From Bradyrhizobium lablabi (GTDB taxonomy: Bacteria > Pseudomonadota > Alphaproteobacteria > Rhizobiales > Xanthobacteraceae), in contig NZ_JAFCJK010000004.1 of assembly GCF_018131005.1 (NCBI RefSeq), positions 496,001 through 560,000 of the forward strand: a DNA stretch of 64,000 nt. The letters run 5' to 3'. Numbering within the stretch: position 1 is the first letter of the stretch; every line of letters begins with the position of its first letter. This document shows, piece by piece, positions 16,328-26,023 of this stretch. The position numbers and the translations under genes are program-made. The notes beneath the pieces were generated by a model. That model saw nothing but the letters and a program-made list of their open reading frames with translations, ran no database searches and was not told the DNA's origin.

Positions 16328-18102
16328 GCGCACCCAGCGACAACATGCCGATCCCGGCGCCCGCGGTTCACTCGCGGCCGCTCGTCATCCGCCACCTGCC
16401 GTATTTCATCGGCGCCGCGGTGCTGGTTGGGCTCGCCGCCGGGCTGCGGTTCGACGGCTACATCCTCAACATCCTGCTGCAGGCCACGACGTTCTCGATC
16501 GCGGTATTCGGGCTGTCGGTCGTGCTCGGTCTGTGCGGCCAGATCAACCTGGCGCAGGCCGCGTTCTTCGGCTTCGGCGCCTACGCGGTCGGTCTCGGCA
16601 CCACCGACCTGCATCTGAGCTTCTGGCTCTGCCTTGTCGCCGGCTGTGCAATTGCGCTGATCGCCGGCGCGTTCCTGGGCATGTCGACGCTACGGCTCGG
16701 CGGCCACTACCTTGCGATGGTGACGATCTCGTTCCAGCAGATCGTGACGCTGGTGATGATCAACGCGATCGGCCTGACCCACGGGCCGGACGGCGTCTCC
16801 AACATCCGCAGGCCGGAGCTGTTCCAGACCTCGCAGGGCTATCTCGCCTTCTGCGTCGCGGTGCTTGCGATCGTGGGCTACCTCGTCTGGCACCTGCCGG
16901 ACACCAGGCTCGGCCGCGCCATGCGCGCGGTGCGCGACAACGAACTCGCGGCCGGCGTTAACGGCATCGACGTGTTCCGCACCAAGGTCTATGCCTTCGC
17001 GCTCTGCGCGCTGCTCGGCGGTCTCGCCGGCGGCCTGTTCGCGGGCGGCTTCGCCTATGTCAGTCCGGACCAGTTCTCGTTCGCGGAGTCGATCGTGTTC
17101 CTGACCATGTCGCTGCTCGGCGGCGTGGCATCGCCCATCGGCTCGGCGATCGGCACCGGGCTGCTGATTCTGATTCCGGAATGGCTGCGCTTCCTCAAGA
17201 GCGTGCCCGGGCTGTACCTCGCGATCTACGGCCTGTTCGTGATCCTGATCATCCGCTTCATGCCCGACGGCATCTGGGGCTTCGTCGCCGACGCGTTCAC
17301 GCGCTGGCGTGCCCACACCAAGGCACCGCCGGTTGCCGCCGCACTGCAGCTCAAGCCGGCAACCGACGGCGGCGAGATCGTGCTGGAGGTCACCGGCCTG
17401 TCGAAGCATTTCGGCGGCCTCAAGGCCGTCGACGGCGTCAATATCGCGGTCCGGCGCGGCAGCGTGCATGCGCTGATCGGCCCCAACGGGTCCGGCAAGA
17501 CCACGACGCTGAACGTGCTGTCCGGCCTCTACAAGGCGACATCGGGCAGGATCGTGCTCGACGGGACCGACATCACCAACATGGCCTCGCACCAGCGCAC
17601 CGCGGCCGGCCTTGGACGCACGTTCCAGAACATCCGCCTGTTCCGTTCTATGACCGCGCTCGAAAACGTCGAGATCGGCGCCGAGCGACCCGGCAACAGC
17701 ATGATCGGGAAGGGCGAGGACGCTCTGACCGAGCGCGCGATGGAGGCATTGACCTTCGTCGGCCTCGGCAACCGCGCCAATGAGCTGATCTCGAGCTTCT
17801 CCTACGGCCACCAGCGGCTGATCGAGATTGCACGGGCGCTTGCGTCCAATCCGACGCTGCTGCTGCTCGACGAACCGGCCGCTGGTCTCAATTCGACTGA
17901 AAAGCTCGAGCTGCACGAGCTTCTCAAGCGCATCGCGGCGCAAGGCCTCACCATCCTGATCATCGATCACGACATGACGCTGGTCTCGGAAGCCGCCCAG
18001 CACATCACGGTGCTGAACTTCGGACGCCGCATCGCGGACGGCGAATCGATGGCGGTGCTGCGCCATCCCGACGTTGTCTCCGCCTATCTCGGGAGCGAAT
18101 GA
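16324..18102 (+). CDS. Fused ABC permease-ATPase, LivM-LivG type
   Basis: A 592-residue fusion. Residues 1-330 are a LivM permease (multiple helices; the GQINLAQAAFFGFGAYAVGL and RLGRAMRAVRDNELAAGVNGID blocks). Residues 345-592 are a LivG ATPase: Walker A GPNGSGKTT (about 389-397), LivG-type signature SYGHQRLIEIARAL (about 493-506), Walker B LLLLDEPAAGLN (about 513-524) and the His switch (IIDHDM). A natural LivM-LivG fusion is common in rhizobial Liv systems and keeps 1:1 stoichiometry. It completes the transporter with LivH and LivF. Confidence 0.93.
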   Translation: MSAPSDNMPIPAPAVHSRPLVIRHLPYFIGAAVLVGLAAGLRFDGYILNILLQATTFSIAVFGLSVVLGLCGQINLAQAAFFGFGAYAVGLGTTDLHLSFWLCLVAGCAIALIAGAFLGMSTLRLGGHYLAMVTISFQQIVTLVMINAIGLTHGPDGVSNIRRPELFQTSQGYLAFCVAVLAIVGYLVWHLPDTRLGRAMRAVRDNELAAGVNGIDVFRTKVYAFALCALLGGLAGGLFAGGFAYVSPDQFSFAESIVFLTMSLLGGVASPIGSAIGTGLLILIPEWLRFLKSVPGLYLAIYGLFVILIIRFMPDGIWGFVADAFTRWRAHTKAPPVAAALQLKPATDGGEIVLEVTGLSKHFGGLKAVDGVNIAVRRGSVHALIGPNGSGKTTTLNVLSGLYKATSGRIVLDGTDITNMASHQRTAAGLGRTFQNIRLFRSMTALENVEIGAERPGNSMIGKGEDALTERAMEALTFVGLGNRANELISSFSYGHQRLIEIARALASNPTLLLLDEPAAGLNSTEKLELHELLKRIAAQGLTILIIDHDMTLVSEAAQHITVLNFGRRIADGESMAVLRHPDVVSAYLGSE

Positions 18103-18830
18103 TGCCGCTGCTCGAAATCAACAATCTCGTGGTCCGCTATGGCGAGATCGAAGCGCTGCGCGGTGTGAGCATCGCTGTGGAGCCGGGCCAGGTGGTCACG
18201 CTGCTCGGCGCCAACGGCGCCGGCAAATCGACCACGCTGCGCGCGATTTCGGGGCTGGCGAAACCCACTTCCGGCGACATCCTGTTCGACGGCCGTTCGA
18301 TCGCAGGCCTTGGGCCGGAAGCGATCGTCCGCCTCGGCATCTCGCATGTGCCGGAAGGTCGCCGCGTGTTCCCGGGCCTCACGGTGAAAGAGAACATCAT
18401 GCTTGGCGCGTCGAACCGCAAGGCGTCGGCCTCGCAGATCTCGCGCGAGGCGGACGCGATGTTCGACTTGTTCCCGGATATCCGGGCTTTCTCGGACACG
18501 CTTGGCTGGACGCTCTCCGGCGGACAATTGCAGATGGTCGCCGTCGCGCGCGGCCTGATGGCCAAGCCGCGGCTTCTACTGCTGGACGAGCCGTCGCTCG
18601 GGCTGGCGCCCGTGATCGTGCAGGCGGTGTTCCGCATTATTTCACAGATCAGGAAGGACACCACGGTCTTGCTCGTCGAACAAAATGCGCGCATGGGACT
18701 TTCGGTCGCCGATCACGGCTTCGTCCTGGAAACCGGGCGGATCGTGCTGGGCGGCAAGCCTGACGAATTGTGGGGCAACGAAGCCATCGCCGCAGCCTAT
18801 CTTGGCGGTCATGCCAAGGTCCACGCCTGA
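18099..18830 (+). CDS. livF: ABC transporter ATPase, LivF type
   Basis: A 243-residue ATPase with Walker A GANGAGKSTT (about 37-46), LivF-type signature LSGGQLQMVAVARGL (about 139-153), Walker B LLLLDEPSLGLAP (about 159-171) and the His switch replaced by the usual LivF 'VEQNARMG'. The ATG overlaps the stop of the LivM-LivG gene. It forms the second nucleotide-binding site of the transporter. Confidence 0.93.
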   Translation: MMPLLEINNLVVRYGEIEALRGVSIAVEPGQVVTLLGANGAGKSTTLRAISGLAKPTSGDILFDGRSIAGLGPEAIVRLGISHVPEGRRVFPGLTVKENIMLGASNRKASASQISREADAMFDLFPDIRAFSDTLGWTLSGGQLQMVAVARGLMAKPRLLLLDEPSLGLAPVIVQAVFRIISQIRKDTTVLLVEQNARMGLSVADHGFVLETGRIVLGGKPDELWGNEAIAAAYLGGHAKVHA

Positions 18831-18865
18831 CCAGACCCACGCATAACCGAGCGAGCCGTCCATCC

Positions 18866-19951
18866 ATGGTCACCATCAAGGTTGATAATCTCGTCAATTT
18901 CGTCTCCGAGGTCTTTTCGCACGCGGAATCCTCAACCGAGGAAGCCAGACGCATCGCGACTTACCTCACGACCGCGAACCTCACGGGGCACGATAGCCAC
19001 GGCGTGATCCGCGTGCCGGTCTACATCAGGTGGAAGAAGACGGGTTCGGTGGTGCCGAACCAGACGCCTGAAATCGTGGTCGACACGCCCTCCCTCGCGG
19101 TGGTCGATGGCAAGTTCGGCTATGGACAAACCGTAACGCCAGTCGCGGTCAGGCTCGGGATCGAGAAGTGCAGGAAGGCGGGCCTTGCCGCGATCGCGCT
19201 GCGCAATGCGGGTCATATCGGCCGCGTGGGCGACTGGGCCGAGATGGCGGCCGCCGAGGGGCTGGTGTCGGTGCACTTCGTCAACGCCGCGGGTTCGCTG
19301 CTTGTGGCGCCCTATGGTGGCGTCGAGAAGCGGCTGTCGACCGCGCCCTATTGCGTGGGTATTCCGCGCGAGGGTCAGGACCCGATTGTGCTCGATTTCG
19401 CAACCTCGACCGTTGCCGAAGGCAAGTGTCTGGTGGCGAGCCGCGGCGGCAAGAAGCTGCCGACCGGCGCGCTGGTCGACGCCGACGGCACTCTGAGCGA
19501 GGATCCGCATGTGCTTTACGGCTCCTACACGCCTGACGGGCCGCGCGACCATACCAAGGGTACCGGCGCGATCCGCGCGTTTGGCGATCACAAGGGGTCG
19601 GGCCTTGCGTTCATCTGCGAACTGCTCGGCGGCGCGCTGACCGGCACGGGCGCCACCGCGCCGGACCGCCGCTTCGCCAACGGCATGCTGGCGTTCTACA
19701 TCGATCCCAAGGTGGTCGATCCCGCGAATTTCTTCGACGGCGAGATCGCTCGCTATACCGACTTCATCCGCGCCACGAAGCCGATCGCCGGTGTCGATTC
19801 CGTCCTGATTCCAGGCGATCCCGAGCGGAAAACCCGCGCGGACCGCACCAAGAACGGCATCCCCTTGCCTGACGACACCTGGGCGGCGATAGTGAATACT
19901 GCGCGCGAAGTCGGCGTCAGCGAAGTCAGCATCCAGCGGGCGACCGCATAG
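18866..19951 (+). CDS. Ldh_2 (malate/L-lactate dehydrogenase family) oxidoreductase
   Basis: A 361-residue NAD(P)-dependent oxidoreductase of the malate/lactate/ureidoglycolate dehydrogenase family, which is unrelated to classical lactate dehydrogenase. Marks: early 'TGHDSHGVIRVPVYI' (about 43-57) with the substrate-binding His/Arg, 'ALRNAGHIGRVGDWAEMAA' (about 110-128) with the catalytic His, 'PIVLDFATSTVAEGK' and 'FGDHKGSGLAFICELLGGALTG'. The ATG at 18866 is the family start; 35 bases separate it from livF, so it is probably in the transporter operon. The likely role is reduction or oxidation of a 2-keto/hydroxy acid in the same route as the aldolase and dehydratase that follow. Substrate is unknown. 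Confidence 0.85.
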   Translation: MVTIKVDNLVNFVSEVFSHAESSTEEARRIATYLTTANLTGHDSHGVIRVPVYIRWKKTGSVVPNQTPEIVVDTPSLAVVDGKFGYGQTVTPVAVRLGIEKCRKAGLAAIALRNAGHIGRVGDWAEMAAAEGLVSVHFVNAAGSLLVAPYGGVEKRLSTAPYCVGIPREGQDPIVLDFATSTVAEGKCLVASRGGKKLPTGALVDADGTLSEDPHVLYGSYTPDGPRDHTKGTGAIRAFGDHKGSGLAFICELLGGALTGTGATAPDRRFANGMLAFYIDPKVVDPANFFDGEIARYTDFIRATKPIAGVDSVLIPGDPERKTRADRTKNGIPLPDDTWAAIVNTAREVGVSEVSIQRATA

Positions 19952-19952
19952 T

Positions 19953-20062
19953 TCCGTCATTGCGAGCGAAGCGAAGCAACGCCACACGAAGAAGGAATGG
20001 ATAGCTTCGTCGCTTCAGCGCAAAATTGCTTTGCAATTTTGTCGCGAGCTCCCCAATGACGA
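19953..20062. repeat. Dispersed palindromic repeat (CCGTCATTGCGAGCGAAGCGAAGCAA type)
   Basis: Left end CCGTCATTGCGAGCGAAGC and right end CCCCAATGACGAA are the ends of a repeat found throughout Bradyrhizobium spacers. Inside, GCGCAAAATTGCTTTGCAATTTTGTCGCGAGC gives a further inverted pair (AAAATTGC/GCAATTTT). It separates the Ldh_2 gene from the aldolase gene. Confidence 0.75.
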
Positions 20063-20093
20063 AGAGTCTGCGGCAACAGGGAAGGAAAACAAA

Positions 20094-20870
20094 GTGGCAA
20101 ACAAGGTCAAGCAAGTCTGGGCGTCGGGCAAGGCGGTGGTGAATGCGTGGCTCGCAATTCCCTCCGGGTTCTCAGCCGAAGTGATCGCGCAATGCGGCTT
20201 CGACAGCGTCACCGTCGACATGCAGCATGGCGTGCAGGACTATCTGTCGATGGTGCAGTGTTTCCAGTCGATGCACGCCCACCCCGTGACCCCGATGGTC
20301 CGCGTGCCCTGGAATGAGCCCGGCATCATCGGCAAGGTGCTCGACGGCGGCGCCTATGGCGTGATCTGCCCGATGGTCAACACGCCGCAGGAAGCCAAGA
20401 GCCTCGTTTCCTATGCCAAGTATCCGCCGAAGGGTGTACGCTCCAATGGTCCGATCCGAGCCGGCATGTACGGCTCGGCCGGCACCTATCAGCAAACCGC
20501 CAACGACGAGATCGTGCTGCTCCCGATGATGGAGACCAGGACCGCGGTCGAGAACATGGAAGCAATCCTCGACGTTGAGGGCATCGACGGCGTCTATATC
20601 GGCCCGTCCGATCTCGGATTCTCCTACGGTCTCGTGCCGAAGCTCGACCGCGAAGAGCCGGAGATCCTGAAGATCTACGAGAAGATCATCAAGGAATGCG
20701 GCAAGCGCGGCCTCAACCCGGGCATCCACTGCTCCGGCGCCGAAGGCGCAGTGCGCGCCATCAACATGGGTTTCAAACTGGTCACGCTGTCGAACGAGGT
20801 CGGGCTGATGTCGACCTACGCGAAGATGCAGGTCAACGCGACCCGCGAGAAGTCCGGCGGCAAAGCGTGA
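20094..20870 (+). CDS. HpcH/HpaI family aldolase
   Basis: A 258-residue class II aldolase of the HpaI family. Marks: early WLAIPSGFSAEVIAQCGFDSVTVDMQHG (catalytic His in DMQHG, about residue 45), RVPWNEPGIIGKVLDGGAYGVICPMVNT (the Arg and Pro), the metal-binding Glu in MMETRTAVENM and Asp in GVYIGPSDLGFSYG. The GTG at 20094 is preferred because GGGAAGGA lies just upstream and it matches the family start. It cleaves 2-keto-4-hydroxy acids to pyruvate plus an aldehyde. It may serve the hpa pathway (the hpa operon itself has no aldolase) or the sugar-acid route suggested by the next gene; sequence alone does not decide. Confidence 0.85.
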   Translation: MANKVKQVWASGKAVVNAWLAIPSGFSAEVIAQCGFDSVTVDMQHGVQDYLSMVQCFQSMHAHPVTPMVRVPWNEPGIIGKVLDGGAYGVICPMVNTPQEAKSLVSYAKYPPKGVRSNGPIRAGMYGSAGTYQQTANDEIVLLPMMETRTAVENMEAILDVEGIDGVYIGPSDLGFSYGLVPKLDREEPEILKIYEKIIKECGKRGLNPGIHCSGAEGAVRAINMGFKLVTLSNEVGLMSTYAKMQVNATREKSGGKA

Positions 20871-20873
20871 GCT

Positions 20874-21022
20874 CTCCCTCGCCCCGCTCTTGCGGGGAGA
20901 GGGCCGGGGTGAGGGGCTCCATCCGGCGAGCATCGTCGTTGTGATTGGCGCTGTGCCTTGCCCCTCACCGGGATCGCTGTCGCGATCCGACCTTTCCCCG
21001 CGAAAGGGCGGGGAGAGGTGAA
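20874..21022. repeat. Intergenic GC-rich hairpin repeat
   Basis: This spacer is made of CTCTCCCTCGCCCCGC-TCTT-GCGGGGAGAGGG, then GGTGAGGGGC...GCCCCTCACC and CGGGATCGCTGTCGCGATCCG hairpins, ending with TTTCCCCGCGAAAGGGCGGGGAGAGG. It is a widespread rhizobial repeat composed of paired hairpins and could reduce read-through between the aldolase and dehydratase genes. Confidence 0.7.
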
Positions 21023-21043
21023 AGACCTTCGAAGGAGAACCCC

Positions 21044-22567
21044 ATGGCCCCGGCACCCGTGATTCGCCTGCATCCCGACGACAGCGTCCTGATCGCGCGA
21101 GCGAGCCTCCCGCCGGGGCTGGTGGTGGCCGACGGTGTCAGCACTGTCGATCGCATTCCGGCCGGCCACAAGGTCGCAATCAAGCCGATCGCGGAAGGCG
21201 AGCCGATCAGGCGTTACGGCCAGATCATCGGGTTTGCCACCGCGCCGATCGCGCCCGGCCAGCACGTGCATACGCAGAACTGCGGCATGGGTGATTTCGC
21301 CAAGGACTATGCCTATGGTGTCGACGTCAAGCCGGTGCCCAATTTCGATTTGCCCGCGACCTTCGACGGCATCCGCCGGCCCGACGGGCGTGTCGCGACG
21401 CGCAACTATATCGGCATTCTCACCTCGGTGAATTGCAGCGCGCATGTCGCTGGCCTCGTCGCCGATGTCTTCAAGAAGAATCCGTTCACCGGCGACAATC
21501 CGCTTGCCGACTTTCCGAACGTCGACGGCGTCGTCGCGCTGACCCACAAGACCGGCTGCGGCATGACGCAGGACGAGCCGTTGGCGCTGCTTCGCCGCAC
21601 GCTCGGCGGCTATGCGCGGCACGTGAATTTCTCCAACGTGATCGTGCTCGGCCTGGGGTGCGAGGTGAACCAGATCGGCGGGCTGATGCAGGAGCAGAAG
21701 CTTGCCGGCCGCCTGCGCGCGATGGACATTCAGGAGGTCGGCGGCACCCGCAAGACAGTCGAAGCCGGCGTCGCCTTTGTCAAGGAGGCCCTCACCGACG
21801 CCAACAAGATCAAGCGCGAGAAGGTCTCAGCGAGCGAGTTGACGGTCGCCCTGCAGTGCGGCGGCTCCGACGGCTATTCCGGGGTGTCGGCCAATCCGGC
21901 GCTGGGCGCGGCGAGCGATCTCCTGGTCCGTCATGGCGGCACCGTCATCCTGTCGGAAACGCCGGAGACCTATGGCGCCGAGCATCTGCTCACGCGCCGC
22001 GCTGTCAGCCGCGAAGTCGGCGAGAAGCTGGTCGGCCTGATGCGCTGGTGGGAGGAATACACGAGCCGCGAAGGCGCCGAGATGAACGCCAATCCAAGTC
22101 CCGGCAACAAGGCCGGCGGCCTCACCACCATTTTGGAGAAGTCGCTGGGTGCGATGGCGAAGGCCGGCAGCACCAACCTCGTCGACGTCCTGCACTACGC
22201 CGAGCCGGTGACCAAGAAGGGTTTCGTGTTCATGGATACGCCCGGCTACGATCCCGTCGCGGCGACCGGGCAGGTGGCCGGCGGCGCCAACCTCGTCTGC
22301 TTCACGACCGGACGCGGCAGCGTTTTCGGCTGCAAGCCTGCGCCGTCGATCAAGCTCGCGACCAACACGCCGATGTACAAGCGCATGGAAGACGACATGG
22401 ACGTCAATTGCGGCACCATCCTCGACGGCGAGGAGAGCGTGCAGGAATGCGGCCAGCGCATCTTCGAGCTCATTCTCAAGACCGCGTCGGGCCAGCCGAC
22501 CAAGAGCGAGAGCTTTGACTTCGGAGGCGCCGAGTTCGCGCCCTGGGTGCTGGGCGCGACGATGTGA
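21044..22567 (+). CDS. UxaA/GarD family sugar-acid dehydratase (altronate dehydratase-like)
   Basis: A 507-residue full-length dehydratase with the N-terminal SAF domain (about residues 1-90, ending QHVHTQNCGMGDFA) and the large D-galactarate/altronate dehydratase C-terminal domain. Conserved features: TRNYIGILTSVNCSAHVA (about 118-135), HKTGCGMTQDEP, GLGCEVNQIGG, LQCGGSDGYSGVSANPALG, and the cysteine-rich 'GCKPAPSIKLATNTPMYKRMEDDMDVNCG' end. It would dehydrate an aldonate to a 2-keto-3-deoxy acid. AAGGAG at 21031-21036 supports the ATG at 21044. Together with the HpaI aldolase and Ldh_2 protein it forms a plausible dehydration-reduction-cleavage route. Confidence 0.88.
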   Translation: MAPAPVIRLHPDDSVLIARASLPPGLVVADGVSTVDRIPAGHKVAIKPIAEGEPIRRYGQIIGFATAPIAPGQHVHTQNCGMGDFAKDYAYGVDVKPVPNFDLPATFDGIRRPDGRVATRNYIGILTSVNCSAHVAGLVADVFKKNPFTGDNPLADFPNVDGVVALTHKTGCGMTQDEPLALLRRTLGGYARHVNFSNVIVLGLGCEVNQIGGLMQEQKLAGRLRAMDIQEVGGTRKTVEAGVAFVKEALTDANKIKREKVSASELTVALQCGGSDGYSGVSANPALGAASDLLVRHGGTVILSETPETYGAEHLLTRRAVSREVGEKLVGLMRWWEEYTSREGAEMNANPSPGNKAGGLTTILEKSLGAMAKAGSTNLVDVLHYAEPVTKKGFVFMDTPGYDPVAATGQVAGGANLVCFTTGRGSVFGCKPAPSIKLATNTPMYKRMEDDMDVNCGTILDGEESVQECGQRIFELILKTASGQPTKSESFDFGGAEFAPWVLGATM

Positions 22568-22572
22568 GTGGG

Positions 22573-22626
22573 GCGAATGGCGAATAGGGAGTAGCGAATA
22601 GGGGTTTGTTCTATTCGCTATTCGCC
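22573..22626. repeat. Inverted repeat of GCGAATAG units
   Basis: GGCGAATAGGGAGTAGCGAATAG is followed after GGGTTTGTT by CTATTCGCTATTCGCC; TAGCGAATAG (22592-22601) and CTATTCGCTA (22611-22620) pair perfectly. The position just after the dehydratase stop suits a terminator-like hairpin, but the unit is also a dispersed Bradyrhizobium repeat. Confidence 0.65.
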
Positions 22627-22716
22627 TGCCCGGTGGGCACCGCGTGCCCGTTGTTAGTGCTTGATCCTCAGGGGCACCAGTGTTCTGCTCAAAAAAGCTG
22701 CTGGAGCCCCTTGTCC

Positions 22717-25700
22717 GTGTCGATCTTCGTCGCACTGCACCACGTCACGCACTACAAATATGACCGGCCGATCGACCTCGGGCCACAGACTATCAGGCTC
22801 CGCCCGGCGCCGCACACGCGCACACCGATCCTGAGCTACTCGCTCAAGGTCACGCCAGCAAATCACTTCGTGAACTGGCAGCAGGATCCGCAAGGCAACT
22901 GGCTGGCGCGGTTCGTGTTCCCTGAGAAGGCGAGCGAATTCAAGATCGAAGTCGACTTCTCCGCGCAGATGAGCGTGGTCAATCCGTTCGACTTCTTCGT
23001 CGAGCCCTACGCCAACAGCTTTCCCTTTCAGTACCCCGGCGATCTCAGGACCGAGCTTGCGCCCTATCTGGAGACGGTCGAGCCGGGGCCGTTGTTCGCG
23101 GCTTATCTGAAGGACATTCCGCGCACGGCCGACAGCACCGTCAATTTCCTGGTCGAGTTGAACGCCAGGCTGCAGAAGCAGGTCCGCTATGTCATCCGCA
23201 TGGAGGCCGGCATCCAGACGCCGGAGGAAACGCTCGCTGCCGGCTCAGGCTCCTGCCGCGATTCCGCGTGGCTCCTGATCCAGACGCTGCGCCATCTCGG
23301 GCTCGCGGCGCGCTTCGTGTCCGGCTACCTGATTCAGCTCAGGCCTGACGTCGATCCGGTCGAAGGGCCGCGCGAGGTCGAGAGTGATTTCACCGATCTG
23401 CACGCCTGGGCCGAGGTCTATTTGCCGGGCGCGGGCTGGATCGGCTTCGACGTCACCTCGGGCATGCTGACGGGTGAGGGGCATATCCCCGTCGCCGCCA
23501 CGCCGCATTATCGCTCGGCTGCGCCGATCTCGGGCACCGCCGGCTTTGCCAATGTCGACTTCGGCTTCGAGATGCGCGTCAAGCGCATCCGCGAGGCGCC
23601 GCGGATCACCAGGCCGTTCTCGGATGCATCATGGACGCGGCTCGACGCGCTCGGCGAGCAGGTCGACACCGATCTGCAAAACGACGACGTGCGGCTCACC
23701 ATGGGTGGCGAGCCGACCTTTGTCTCTGTCGACGATCTGGAATCGCCGGAATGGAATGTCGCCGCGGTCGGTCCGACCAAACGCGCATTGGCCGATGAAC
23801 TGATCCGCAAGTTGCGCGCACGCTTCGCGCCGGGCGGTCTGCTGCATTATGGGCAGGGCAAATGGTATCCGGGCGAAAGCCTGCCGCGCTGGGCGTTCGG
23901 CCTGTACTGGCGCAAGGACGGCGAGCCGATCTGGAAGAACGCCGACCTGATCGCCAACATCGAGAATCCAAACAAGGCCGAGATCGCCGACGCAGAGCGC
24001 TTTGCGATCGCGATGGCGAGGAGGCTCGGGCTCGCTGCGGACCATGTCATGCCAGCTTTCGAGGATCCGGCGTTCTGGCTGCAGCGTGAAGCAAGCCTGC
24101 CGGCCAACGTCAGCCCGGCGAATTCCCAACTGGCTGATGCGGAAGAACGCGCGCGGCTGGCGCGGGTGTTCGACGAGGGATTGACGACGCCGAAGGGCTA
24201 CGTGCTGCCGATCCAGCGCTGGAATCCGCTTGGCGGTCGTATGCCGCCGCGCTGGCGCAGCGAGCGCTGGAAGATCCGGCGCAGCCATCTGTTCCTGTCA
24301 TCAGGCGATTCCCCGCTTGGCCTCAGGCTGCCCATTGCGTCGCTCGAATACGTCCCGCCGGAGGACTATCCCTACACGATCGAGCAGGATCCGATGGCGC
24401 TGCGCGATGCATTCGGCGATTTTGACCAGGAGCTGATGCGCGCACTTCATGCAATGCCGGAGCCGCAGCCGGTGCGCACCGCGACCTCGATCGAGGTTCG
24501 CGGCGGTGTGCTGTGTGCGTTCATGCCGCCGGTCGAGCAGGCGGACGATTATCTCGAACTGGTCGCGGCGATCGAGGCCACCGCGGAAGAGTTGCAACTG
24601 CCCGTGCATGTCGAGGGCTACGCGCCGCCCTATGATCCGCGCATCGAGGTGATCAAGGTGACGCCAGATCCCGGTGTGATCGAGATCAACGTGCAGCCCG
24701 CGCAGAGCTGGCGCGAAGCCGTCGACGTCACCTTCGGTGTCTATGAAGACGCCGCGAAAACCCGACTCGGCGCCAACCGCTTCCTGATCGACGGCCGCCA
24801 CACCGGGACCGGCGGCGGCAATCACATCGTGGTCGGCGGCTCGACGCCGCAGGATTCGCCGTTCCTGCGCCGGCCCGATCTGTTGAAGAGCCTCGTGCTG
24901 TATTGGCAGCGGCATCCGTCGCTGTCCTACCTGTTCTCCGGCATGTTCATCGGTCCGACCAGCCAGGCTCCGCGCATCGACGAGGCACGGCATGACGGGC
25001 TCTATGAACTGGAGATCGCGCTTGCGCATGTGCCGCCAGCGGGCATGGACGCGCCGCTATGGCTGGTGGACCGCTTGTTCAGGCATATCCTGGTCGACAT
25101 CACCGGCAACACTCATCGCGCCGAAATCTGCATCGACAAACTCTATTCGCCCGACGCTCCGACCGGCCGGCTCGGCCTCGTCGAATTCCGCGCGCTCGAA
25201 ATGCCGCCCGATCCGCGCATGTCGCTGGCGCAGCAGCTCCTGATCCGCGCGCTGATCGCAAAATTGTGGCGCGAGCCGCAGCAGGGCAAGTTCGTGCGCT
25301 GGGGCACCGCGCTGCATGACCGTTTCATGCTGCCGCATTTCCTCTGGGAGGATTTTCTGGGCGTGCTCGTCGAGCTGAAGCAGTCCGGTTATGATTTTTC
25401 TCCGGAGTGGTATCAGGCCCAGCTCGAATTCCGCTTTCCCGCCTTCGGCCGCGTGCATCACGGCGGCGTTGCGCTGGAGCTGCGCCAAGCGCTGGAGCCC
25501 TGGCATGTGCTGGGCGAAGAGGGCTCATCGGGTGGCACCGTGCGCTACGTCGATTCCTCGGTGGAGCGGTTGCAGGTGAAGGCATCGGGTTTTGTCGAGG
25601 GCCGCCACGTCGTCACCTGCAATGGCCGGCGGCTGCCGATGACAGAGACAGGCCGCGCCGGTGAGGCGGTTGCCGGCGTCCGCTTCAAGGCCTGGCAGCC

Positions 25701-25983
25701 GGCGTCGGGACTGCATCCGACCATTCCGGTGCATGCGCCGCTGACGTTTGACCTCATCGACACCTGGAATGGCCGCTCGCTCGGCGGCTGTGTCTACCAC
25801 GCCACCCATCCGGGCGGCCGCAATTACGAAAGCAAGCCGGTCAACTCCTACGAGGCCGAGGCGCGTCGGCTGGCACGCTTCCAGGATCATGGCCACACCC
25901 CCGGCAGGATCGAGATGTCGCCGGAAGAGCGGTCAATCGAATTTCCAGTGACCCTCGACTTGCGGACGCCGCTACCGCACTGA
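22717..25983 (+). CDS. Transglutaminase-like protein with DUF2126 domain
   Basis: A 1,088-residue protein. The GTG at 22717 gives the usual family N-terminus ([32 protein letters not shown]). Residues 1-90 are the N-terminal bacterial transglutaminase domain and about 165-270 the papain-like core with the triad Cys in [13 protein letters not shown], His in DLHAWAEVY and Asp in [10 protein letters not shown]. Residues about 320-1,088 are DUF2126, with '[13 protein letters not shown]' early and '[16 protein letters not shown]' later, a region related to ATP-grasp/amidoligase partners. It lies upstream of the ATP-grasp/alpha-E gene and a second transglutaminase. Iyer and colleagues predicted such sets to make or break amide bonds on peptides or proteins; no substrate is known. 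No signal peptide is seen, so it is probably cytoplasmic. Confidence 0.88.
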   Translation: MSIFVALHHVTHYKYDRPIDLGPQTIRLRPAPHTRTPILSYSLKVTPANHFVNWQQDPQGNWLARFVFPEKASEFKIEVDFSAQMSVVNPFDFFVEPYANSFPFQYPGDLRTELAPYLETVEPGPLFAAYLKDIPRTADSTVNFLVELNARLQKQVRYVIRMEAGIQTPEETLAAGSGSCRDSAWLLIQTLRHLGLAARFVSGYLIQLRPDVDPVEGPREVESDFTDLHAWAEVYLPGAGWIGFDVTSGMLTGEGHIPVAATPHYRSAAPISGTAGFANVDFGFEMRVKRIREAPRITRPFSDASWTRLDALGEQVDTDLQNDDVRLTMGGEPTFVSVDDLESPEWNVAAVGPTKRALADELIRKLRARFAPGGLLHYGQGKWYPGESLPRWAFGLYWRKDGEPIWKNADLIANIENPNKAEIADAERFAIAMARRLGLAADHVMPAFEDPAFWLQREASLPANVSPANSQLADAEERARLARVFDEGLTTPKGYVLPIQRWNPLGGRMPPRWRSERWKIRRSHLFLSSGDSPLGLRLPIASLEYVPPEDYPYTIEQDPMALRDAFGDFDQELMRALHAMPEPQPVRTATSIEVRGGVLCAFMPPVEQADDYLELVAAIEATAEELQLPVHVEGYAPPYDPRIEVIKVTPDPGVIEINVQPAQSWREAVDVTFGVYEDAAKTRLGANRFLIDGRHTGTGGGNHIVVGGSTPQDSPFLRRPDLLKSLVLYWQRHPSLSYLFSGMFIGPTSQAPRIDEARHDGLYELEIALAHVPPAGMDAPLWLVDRLFRHILVDITGNTHRAEICIDKLYSPDAPTGRLGLVEFRALEMPPDPRMSLAQQLLIRALIAKLWREPQQGKFVRWGTALHDRFMLPHFLWEDFLGVLVELKQSGYDFSPEWYQAQLEFRFPAFGRVHHGGVALELRQALEPWHVLGEEGSSGGTVRYVDSSVERLQVKASGFVEGRHVVTCNGRRLPMTETGRAGEAVAGVRFKAWQPASGLHPTIPVHAPLTFDLIDTWNGRSLGGCVYHATHPGGRNYESKPVNSYEAEARRLARFQDHGHTPGRIEMSPEERSIEFPVTLDLRTPLPH

Positions 25984-26023
25984 TAGCGTTTCGATCTGTC
26001 GGTGGCGAATTCTGGGAAATGGG

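Noticed and set aside
22592-22620. CRISPR-like repeat from GCGAATAG units
   Set aside because: Only a few units in inverted orientation with no regular spacers; it is an intergenic palindrome.
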